A stretch of 64,000 nucleotides of DNA from Aneurinibacillus terranovensis DSM 18919 (GTDB taxonomy: Bacteria; Bacillota; Bacilli; Aneurinibacillales; Aneurinibacillaceae): assembly GCF_000430625.1 (NCBI RefSeq), contig NZ_AUMJ01000024.1, positions 1 through 64,000 of the forward strand, given 5' to 3'. Within the stretch, counting starts at the first letter, position 1; every line of letters begins with the position of its first letter. The notes beneath the pieces were generated by a model. The model saw nothing but the letters and a program-made list of their open reading frames with translations. It was not told the origin of the DNA and did no database searches. Shown here one piece after another: positions 58,733 through 64,000 of this stretch. The position numbers were made by a program, and so were the translations under genes.

Positions 58733-59446
58733 TTATTGGCCGGACATCGGTTTTTCTCCCGAATAATATCGCAGAATCCCCTGATAAATAGCGTTTGCCA
58801 TTTTTTTTTGATATTTGGTATCGGAAAGCAGGCGGGCTTCATTTTCGTTGGAAAGAAAGCCGACTTCGACAAGCACAGCCGGCACTGACGAAGCGCGGAG
58901 AATATATATATCATGATTCCTTTTTGCTTCTCTGTCTGTATTATTGATCACACGACGAATTTCACTCTGAATCAATTGCGCGCACCGCTGTGAATCCTCA
59001 TACGCCGGATGATAAAAGACCTGCGCGCCTGACCATTTCGGGGATGGGATCGCATTCAAATGAATGCTTACTAAAAGGTCTCCCTGGTTTTCCTTGACAA
59101 GGCGCGCCCGGCGAATTAAATCTTCAGTTTTTCGCTTGCTCAACCCTTTTGTATTCGGGTGGGCCAAATCCGTGTCATTTTCCCGGGTCAGCACAACAAG
59201 AGCTCCTGCTTGCTGCAGAAAATCACGAAGAGATAACGTAATGAGCAGCGTAACATCCTTTTCTACCAGCCCGTCCTTACTCACAGCACCTCCATCAGGC
59301 CCTCCGTGTCCGGCATCGAGTACAATAATTTTACCCGACAAAGGCAAGGACCATCCTGACCACGAGTCATCAATTGGAATTTTATATGTAAACAGGGCGA
59401 TTACGGTACAAAGGGCCGCTATCCAGCCTAATACTTTGCGCGTCAT
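58733..59446 (-). CDS. cwlD: Spore cortex N-acetylmuramoyl-L-alanine amidase CwlD
   Basis: The 237-residue enzyme has an N-terminal membrane/signal helix (GWIAALCTVIALFTYKI) and an Amidase_3 domain. Zinc ligands are His in IIVLDAGHGGPDGGAV, Glu in VEKDVTLLITLSLRDFL and His in LLVSIHLNAIPSPKWSG, and the catalytic Glu is in VPAVLVEVGFLSNENEARLL. CwlD removes peptide stems so that muramic delta-lactam can form in the cortex. The gene order ybaK-cwlD-salA is the Bacillus one. Confidence 0.94.
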   Translation of the reverse strand: MTRKVLGWIAALCTVIALFTYKIPIDDSWSGWSLPLSGKIIVLDAGHGGPDGGAVSKDGLVEKDVTLLITLSLRDFLQQAGALVVLTRENDTDLAHPNTKGLSKRKTEDLIRRARLVKENQGDLLVSIHLNAIPSPKWSGAQVFYHPAYEDSQRCAQLIQSEIRRVINNTDREAKRNHDIYILRASSVPAVLVEVGFLSNENEARLLSDTKYQKKMANAIYQGILRYYSGEKPMSGQ

Positions 59447-59526
59447 GAACGAATTATCCCTCCTTCTGATTTAGCTGCTTATAAACCATATGGTACAACC
59501 CGTTCATTTATGCATAAAAAGCAAAA

Positions 59527-59549
59527 GGCGAACCTTTAATAAGTTCGCC
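59527..59549 (-). terminator. Terminator after ybaK
   Basis: Minus strand GGCGAAC-N9-GTTCGCC followed by TTTTGCTTTTT. Confidence 0.75.
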
Positions 59550-59550
59550 A

Positions 59551-59991
59551 TTAGAGCAGCCGTAATTTTCGCTGCTTCTCCCCGTACGCCATTCCTTTGC
59601 GAAACCATTTGCCGGATAAGTCTTCTGCGATAATAAAAACAGAATAAGCGTCCCATTCACCAATACAACGGTTCACCTTAAACATATCTGCTATCTCCTG
59701 GATGTGCAGCGCAAAGCGCACCTCATACATTTGTTCAATTTCCTGCCCGCTGCGCCCGGTTCTGTATAATTTACTCGCTTGCACGCCTACATAAAAGAAT
59801 TCCGCTATGATTTCCAGCAAAAACCGCTCGACCATATAGCGCTGCAGAAATCTCAAATGACTGATGGAAGGACGAATAATCGTATGACAATAATTTAAAA
59901 TCTCCCCACCGTCAATTCCATCGAGAACTTTCTCCCTAAGCCACTCATCTTTTTCCTGCGACCATTGTTGAAATGAAACAACGTTATCCAT
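59551..59991 (-). CDS. ybaK: YbaK-like protein (DUF2521)
   Basis: The 146-residue soluble protein begins MDNVVSFQQWSQEKDEWLRE, with RPSISHLRFLQRYMVERFLL and a C-terminal WDAYSVFIIAEDLSGKWFRK. No enzyme motif is known to me for this family, which is confined to Bacillales and sits between rpsI and cwlD. ATG at 59991 behind AAGGGTGAT is chosen over the frame start at 60018. The symbol follows the Bacillus subtilis gene at this position, not the unrelated YbaK/ProX deacylase of E. coli. Confidence 0.85.
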   Translation of the reverse strand: MDNVVSFQQWSQEKDEWLREKVLDGIDGGEILNYCHTIIRPSISHLRFLQRYMVERFLLEIIAEFFYVGVQASKLYRTGRSGQEIEQMYEVRFALHIQEIADMFKVNRCIGEWDAYSVFIIAEDLSGKWFRKGMAYGEKQRKLRLL

Positions 59992-60076
59992 GCCATCACC
60001 CTTGTATGTCCTGTCCATTTCCTTCTATTCTTTTCCATATGGAATGGCGGGCATACGCAAGGGATTTTTTACATGA

Positions 60077-60110
60077 AAAAAAGCCGATTCGAATAATCGA
60101 ATCGGCTTTT
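60077..60110. terminator. Terminator after rpsI
   Basis: AAAAAGCCGATTCG (60077-60090) pairs perfectly with CGAATCGGCTTTTT (60097-60110). Confidence 0.92.
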
Positions 60111-60140
60111 TACCGTTAGGCTGCACGCACAGACCCCAAA

Positions 60141-60533
60141 TCAACGTTTGGAGAACTGAGGTGCGCGGCGAGCTGCTTTAAGACCGTATTTTTTACGTTC
60201 TTTCATACGTGGGTCACGCGTTAAAAATCCGGCTGCTTTTAAAGCTCCACGAAGCTCAGGATCCGCTTCGAGCAGAGCGCGTGAGATACCATGGCGGATC
60301 GCGCCTGCTTGCCCTGTTGTTCCGCCACCATTCACATTTACATGTACATCGTATTTACCGTTCAATTCAGTAAGAACGAGCGGTTGTTTTACGATAAGCT
60401 TTAGCGTTTCAAGGCCGAAATATTCGTCCATTGGCCGCTTGTTAATTACGATTTGACCATCGCCTGGTACTAAACGTACGCGAGCAACGGAATTCTTACG
60501 ACGACCAGTTCCGTAGTATTGTACTTGTGCCAC
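60141..60533 (-). CDS. rpsI: 30S ribosomal protein S9
   Basis: The 130-residue protein starts [20 protein letters not shown], has [20 protein letters not shown] and ends [16 protein letters not shown], whose Lys-Arg tail reaches into the ribosomal P site. Length and every conserved block are standard. It follows rplM by 19 bases and ends the L13-S9 unit before a strong terminator. Confidence 0.98.
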   Translation of the reverse strand: MAQVQYYGTGRRKNSVARVRLVPGDGQIVINKRPMDEYFGLETLKLIVKQPLVLTELNGKYDVHVNVNGGGTTGQAGAIRHGISRALLEADPELRGALKAAGFLTRDPRMKERKKYGLKAARRAPQFSKR

Positions 60534-60552
60534 GTATTTACCCTCCTTTTAC

Positions 60553-60990
60553 TTACCCGCGCAGTTCCCATTTTTCAGGTTGCTGTGCTTGGTGCGGATG
60601 CTCAGATCCAGCGTAGATGTTCAATTTAGTTGCCAATTGGCGTCCGAGGCGGTTTTTAGGAAGCATGCCTTTAACCGCTGCTTCAAGAACCCGCTCAGGC
60701 TTCGTTGCGAGCATTTGGCCTGCTGTCGTTACACGCAGACCGCCCTGGTAACCGGAATGACGGTAGTATTTCTTATCCGTCAATTTTTTTCCTGTGAAAA
60801 CAACTTTTTCAGCATTAATGATGATTACGAAATCACCAGTATCAATATGTGGTGTATATTCAGGCTTTAACTTACCGCGAAGAATGGAAGCTACTTCGCT
60901 GGCAAGACGACCAACAGTTTGACCTTCAGCATCAATAACATACCACTTACGCTCTACTTCATTCGGCTTGGCCATGTATGTGGTGCGCAT
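60553..60990 (-). CDS. rplM: 50S ribosomal protein L13
   Basis: The 145-residue protein starts [20 protein letters not shown] and has [31 protein letters not shown] and [20 protein letters not shown], all standard for L13. TAGGAGGG lies before the ATG. The gene has its own sigma-A promoter and a 5' leader of about 100 bases that may carry the L13 leader RNA used for autogenous control. Confidence 0.98.
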   Translation of the reverse strand: MRTTYMAKPNEVERKWYVIDAEGQTVGRLASEVASILRGKLKPEYTPHIDTGDFVIIINAEKVVFTGKKLTDKKYYRHSGYQGGLRVTTAGQMLATKPERVLEAAVKGMLPKNRLGRQLATKLNIYAGSEHPHQAQQPEKWELRG

Positions 60991-61091
60991 TACTTTCCCT
61001 CCTAAGGCAAATTACAATTTGCTTTTGTTCCGATAATCCATATATTTCAAAAACCGACAAGTTCGGGGCCAGTGGGTTTTTTAAAATACCA
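60991..61091 (-). ncRNA. Candidate L13 leader (autoregulatory 5' UTR)
   Basis: The transcript from the promoter at 61098-61126 would start near 61090 and run 100 bases to rplM. It contains ACCCACTGGCCCCGAACTTG, then GTCGG and GGATTATCGGAAC, which could form the short paired structure known upstream of rplM in Firmicutes (Rfam L13_leader). The match is from memory, not from a covariance search. Confidence 0.5.
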
Positions 61092-61097
61092 AAGAAT

Positions 61098-61126
61098 ATA
61101 ATACAACACTGCGATATGAGAGTCAA
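61098..61126 (-). promoter_or_regulatory. Sigma-A promoter of rplM-rpsI
   Basis: Minus strand: TTGACT (61121-61126), 17 bases, TATTAT (61098-61103). It lies just behind the truA stop, so ribosomal genes need not rely on read-through. Confidence 0.8.
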
Positions 61127-61135
61127 GAAAAAGAT

Positions 61136-61939
61136 TTACACACCAGGCACCGTTGATAAAGAAGAAGGTTCATCATAACGAACTTCCCACAGGTACAATC
61201 CGTGTGGTGGGGCGTTTATCTTTGCGATATCCCCGTTTTTTATCTCCAGCAGCCATTTTACGTGTTCTGCCGGCACTTTTCCTCTTCCCACTTCCAGAAG
61301 GGTACCGGTCATCATGCGAACCATATTGTAGAGAAACCCATTTCCGCGAAACGTAAGCCAGATATCCTTACCCTGCCCCGGAATGCCGGTATCTCTTTGT
61401 GTTTCTTCAATGCGAATCTCGTGTAGAGTTCGGACTTTATCCACCACCTTCGTGCGGACCGAACAAAACGAGGTAAAATCATGAGTTCCAATCAAATAGG
61501 CAGCCGCCCTTCGCATCTTATCCAGATCCAAAGGCGCTCTCACATGATAGGCCCAATCTCGCAAGAAAGGGTCGGGAAACAGCTGATTAAGCAGACGGTA
61601 GCGGTAAGTTTTTTCTGTTACATGGTAACGGGCATGAAAATTCTGTGGAACGTCACACGCCTCCAAAATAACAATGTCATCCGGCAGGATGGTATTCATC
61701 GCATAAGGCAGCCGATTCGCCGGGATCGGGTGATTCGTCCGAAAATGGGCGACCTGCATGCGGGCATGCACACCGGAATCCGTCCTGCCGGAAGACACCA
61801 GCGCCGCCTCATGTTCGAGAATTTTGCGCAGCGCTTTCTCGATCTCCTCCTGGATGCTCGGCCCGTTTTTCTGGCGCTGGAGGCCAAAATAAGCGGTTCC
61901 CTGGTAACTAAACGTTAGTTTAATTTTGCGCCATTCCAT
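61136..61939 (-). CDS. truA: tRNA pseudouridine(38-40) synthase TruA
   Basis: The 267-residue enzyme has KIKLTFSYQGTAYFGLQRQK, the catalytic Asp in SSGRTDSGVHARMQVAHFRT, YRYRLLNQLFPDPFLRDWAY and GNGFLYNMVRMMTGTLLEVG. It isomerises uridines 38-40 in the tRNA anticodon arm. ATG at 61939 with AGGGAGGG about 11 bases ahead is preferred to TTG at 61963. It follows ecfT and precedes the rplM promoter, as in other Bacillales. Confidence 0.95.
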   Translation of the reverse strand: MEWRKIKLTFSYQGTAYFGLQRQKNGPSIQEEIEKALRKILEHEAALVSSGRTDSGVHARMQVAHFRTNHPIPANRLPYAMNTILPDDIVILEACDVPQNFHARYHVTEKTYRYRLLNQLFPDPFLRDWAYHVRAPLDLDKMRRAAAYLIGTHDFTSFCSVRTKVVDKVRTLHEIRIEETQRDTGIPGQGKDIWLTFRGNGFLYNMVRMMTGTLLEVGRGKVPAEHVKWLLEIKNGDIAKINAPPHGLYLWEVRYDEPSSLSTVPGV

Positions 61940-61997
61940 CTGTCTGTGTTCCCTCCCTGCCAACCTGCCGCTCTAGCTGTGAAGGCCTGTTAAAACT

Positions 61998-62801
61998 CTA
62001 CGTCCGCAAACCCCAAACGGCTACGGCAAGCACAAGAATAATGAGCATTAAAAACGTATCACGCAGTTCCCATGTGAGCCTGCGATATTTAGTGCGGCCT
62101 TCCCCGCCGCGATAACCGCGTGCCTCCATCGCTAAAGCTAAATCCTCCGCACGCCGGAACGATTGAATAAACAGCGGCACGATGAGCGGGATGATACTGT
62201 ACACCCGCTGAATAAGAGAGCCGCTCACAAACGTAGCTCCACGCGAAATCTGGGCTTTGGCTATTTTATCCGTTTCTTCGAGCAACGTCGGAATGAACCG
62301 CAGCGAAATCGACATCATGAGAGCCAGTTCATGAGCCGGGAACCCGAAACGTTTCAGCGGAGAAAAAAGGCTTTCCAATCCGTCGGTCAACTGGATGGGC
62401 GAGGTCGTCAACGTTAATAACGAAGCGGAAATCATCAGCAAAATGATCCGTCCCGCGACGAATATCGCTTCTTGTACGCCTTTCTCGTAAATATGAATAA
62501 AGTTCCACTCCAACAATAGTTGGCCGCCCTGGGTAGTGAAAATCTGGAGGATCACCGTCAGCGCAATAATCCATAAAGCCGGCTTTAGCCCGCGCAGAAT
62601 ATACAGGACCGGGACGCGTGAAACAAGGATACCCACTATACAGACTGCGGCTAACACCAGTAAACCTAACATGGTTTTGGCCAAAAAGATTAAAAGGATA
62701 AAGAAAAAGATAAATAAGAGCTTGGCGCGCGGGTCGCAGCGGTGTATATAAGAAGCGCCCGCAACATACTGGCCAATCGGGATGTTCCCAATCAAACTCA
62801 T
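61998..62801 (-). CDS. ecfT: ECF transporter transmembrane component EcfT
   Basis: The 267-residue protein starts GQYVAGASYIHRCDPRAKLL, has four to five helices and the two coupling-helix motifs AQISRGATFV and ALAMEARGYRGG, which contact the ATPases. It forms with EcfA1 and EcfA2 the shared energising module for vitamin-binding S components. Its start overlaps the ecfA2 stop by four bases. Confidence 0.95.
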   Translation of the reverse strand: MSLIGNIPIGQYVAGASYIHRCDPRAKLLFIFFFILLIFLAKTMLGLLVLAAVCIVGILVSRVPVLYILRGLKPALWIIALTVILQIFTTQGGQLLLEWNFIHIYEKGVQEAIFVAGRIILLMISASLLTLTTSPIQLTDGLESLFSPLKRFGFPAHELALMMSISLRFIPTLLEETDKIAKAQISRGATFVSGSLIQRVYSIIPLIVPLFIQSFRRAEDLALAMEARGYRGGEGRTKYRRLTWELRDTFLMLIILVLAVAVWGLRT

Positions 62802-63688
62802 GCCTTCCCGACCCCCTTTCGCACCCGGCGGGCCAATTCATCTATCAGCTTGCCGGTTTCAAAAATATCGAGGGGCAGAGGTTCCATGTTTTCCCTCCGT
62901 CGGCCGATTCGTTCATTGAACTTGAGAATAAAGTCCGTTACCTCCGGCAAATCGAGACCAGCCTGCCGGATTCGCTGAGGATCCCGGAACACCTCTCCTG
63001 GAGTCCCTTCCATCCATATTGTTCCCTCGTTCATCACATACAGATAATCCGCATAGCGGGCGGCATCTTCCATGCTGTGCGTGACGAGAATCGTCGTTCG
63101 CTTCTCCTCCTGGTGAACGCGGTCAATCACATCCAGAATCATACGATGTCCGGCCGGATCAAGCCCCGCTGTCGGCTCATCCAGAATAAGAATCTTCGGC
63201 TTCATCACGAGTACACCGGCCAGTGCCACTCTTCGCATCTGCCCGCCGCTTAACGCAAAGGGTGACTTTTCCCCGTACTCCTCGATATCAAGCCCCACCA
63301 ATTCCAGGGCTTCCCGTACACGGGAGGCGATCATTTCCTGCGGTACGCCCATATTCTTCAACCCGAAAGCCACGTCTTTCGAGACCGACTCCTCAAAAAG
63401 CTGATACTCCGGGTATTGAAAGGACAATCCGACCTGCTGCCGGAGCTTCTCCAACCCCTTCTGTTTCTTAACAGGCAGCACAAAATTGCCAACCTGCATC
63501 TTCCCTTCCGTCGGCTGCAAAAGACCATTTAACAGTTGAATAAGTGTCGATTTGCCCGATCCGGTATGACCGATAATCGCTATATAGCGGCCGTACGGAA
63601 TATGCAGGGAGACGTCATGCAGAGCGGTATGTTCAAAAGGAGTTCCTTTACCATAGGTGTACCCTATCTTCTCTAAACGAATGTCCAT
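62798..63688 (-). CDS. ecfA2: ECF transporter ATPase EcfA2
   Basis: The 296-residue ATPase has Walker A GHTGSGKSTLIQLLNGLLQP, Q-loop GLSFQYPEYQLFEESV, signature FALSGGQMRRVALAGVLVM, Walker B ILILDEPTAGLDPAG and the His of LVTHSMEDAARYAD. The extended C-terminus (after residue 240) is usual for EcfA2. It overlaps ecfA1 by 16 bases and ecfT by four. Confidence 0.96.
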   Translation of the reverse strand: MDIRLEKIGYTYGKGTPFEHTALHDVSLHIPYGRYIAIIGHTGSGKSTLIQLLNGLLQPTEGKMQVGNFVLPVKKQKGLEKLRQQVGLSFQYPEYQLFEESVSKDVAFGLKNMGVPQEMIASRVREALELVGLDIEEYGEKSPFALSGGQMRRVALAGVLVMKPKILILDEPTAGLDPAGHRMILDVIDRVHQEEKRTTILVTHSMEDAARYADYLYVMNEGTIWMEGTPGEVFRDPQRIRQAGLDLPEVTDFILKFNERIGRRRENMEPLPLDIFETGKLIDELARRVRKGVGKA

Positions 63689-64000
63689 AGCCCGTCGAGC
63701 ACCCCTTCAGCAGATGTTGAAAAGTTCGGAAGTTGAATCCCTTTTTGCCGGAGACGATACTGCACATCGCAGGCAAAAGGCACATCAAGGCCCAGCCTGC
63801 GCAGCCAATCTGCCTGTTTGTATATCACATCCGGCGACCCTTCTCCGACTGCCTGCCCGTTATCCATCACAACAATCCGATCGCTGGTAAGCGTCTCCTC
63901 CAGATAGTGAGTAATCTGAATGACCGTCATTCCTGCATCGCGGTTCATCTTTTTCACAACCTCGAGTACTTCCTTGCGTCCACGCGGGTCGAGCATAGCC
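63673..64000 (-). CDS. ecfA1: ECF transporter ATPase EcfA1 (partial, N-terminal part outside the window)
   Basis: Only the last 108 codons are present. They begin with the D-loop AMLDPRGRKEVLEVVKKMNR, then the His switch VIQITHYLEETLTSDRIVVM and VGEGSPDVIYKQADWLRRLG, and end in NFSTSAEGVLDGLWTFV. The Walker A, Q-loop and signature lie beyond position 64000. The frame stays open to the window edge. Position before ecfA2 and ecfT matches the standard order. Confidence 0.92.
   Translation of the reverse strand, partial: AMLDPRGRKEVLEVVKKMNRDAGMTVIQITHYLEETLTSDRIVVMDNGQAVGEGSPDVIYKQADWLRRLGLDVPFACDVQYRLRQKGIQLPNFSTSAEGVLDGLWTFV

Noticed and set aside
1-64000. CRISPR arrays, tRNA or rRNA genes, prophage
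   Set aside because: I saw no regularly spaced repeats with unique spacers, no tRNA-like cloverleaf with CCA end and no phage structural genes.

Overview
The window comes from a spore-forming, low-to-mid GC Firmicute of the order Bacillales. The best evidence is the right end, which carries the conserved Bacillus-type block ecfA1-ecfA2-ecfT-truA-rplM-rpsI-ybaK-cwlD-salA-gerD-kbaA-pdaB, including spore cortex and germination genes. An Aneurinibacillus/Brevibacillus-like member of the Paenibacillaceae is my inference, not something the sequence proves. Almost everything from 311 to 46775 is read from the minus strand. The main plus-strand block is 47021-51101.

Layout. (1) 1-2388: the end of an insertion sequence that has cut off the 3' part of a KimA-type potassium transporter gene, which still carries its c-di-AMP (ydaO) riboswitch, followed by a gene-poor stretch. 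(2) 2389-34000: a 31-kb acyl-CoA catabolic island with three acyl-CoA dehydrogenases, two hydroxyacyl-CoA dehydrogenases, two thiolases, two AMP-forming acyl-CoA ligases, two enoyl-CoA hydratase/isomerases, two SDRs, EtfAB, a FadF-like Fe-S protein, a succinyl-CoA:3-ketoacid CoA-transferase and a branched-chain-amino-acid-type (Liv) ABC transporter. Four sequences matching the sigma-54 -24/-12 consensus (TGGYA-N6-TTGCW) lie in front of its four transcription units, and a PAS/AAA+/HTH sigma-54 activator is encoded beside them. I read this as one sigma-54 regulon that imports a carboxylic acid, activates it to a CoA thioester, beta-oxidises it and passes electrons to the membrane. The substrate is unknown. 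A second, decayed Liv operon (22466-25000) lies inside the island. (3) 34005-35265: a graveyard of an RsbR-like STAS gene, an IF-3 paralogue and an IscB-type gene. (4) 35360-40153: a TPP-riboswitch operon for thiamine pyrimidine salvage (ylmB, tenA, thiZXY). (5) 40255-51101: a SorC/DeoR-type regulator, an acetoin-type dehydrogenase operon (acoABC-lpd), and divergently a glucitol-family PTS operon with its own HPr, a SAF-domain oxidoreductase and GutM. (6) 51203-53230: a CstR-type persulfide sensor and a CoA-disulfide reductase/rhodanese fusion. (7) 53331-54045: a small membrane ORF and two copies of a long-hairpin repeat. (8) 54102-64000: the sporulation, translation and ECF-transporter block.

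How the parts work together. In the island, livKHMG sits in one operon without a livF; an intact livF heads the neighbouring operon and probably completes the transporter. EtfAB accept electrons from the acyl-CoA dehydrogenases and FadF likely hands them to the quinone pool. The most unusual points are a prfB-like CTT-TGA site where livM runs out of frame into a livG-fused tail, an in-frame binding-protein/permease/ATPase chimera left by deletions, a ~190-bp hairpin-containing repeat inserted inside two of the sigma-54 operons, and paired long-hairpin repeats at 53.6-54.0 kb.
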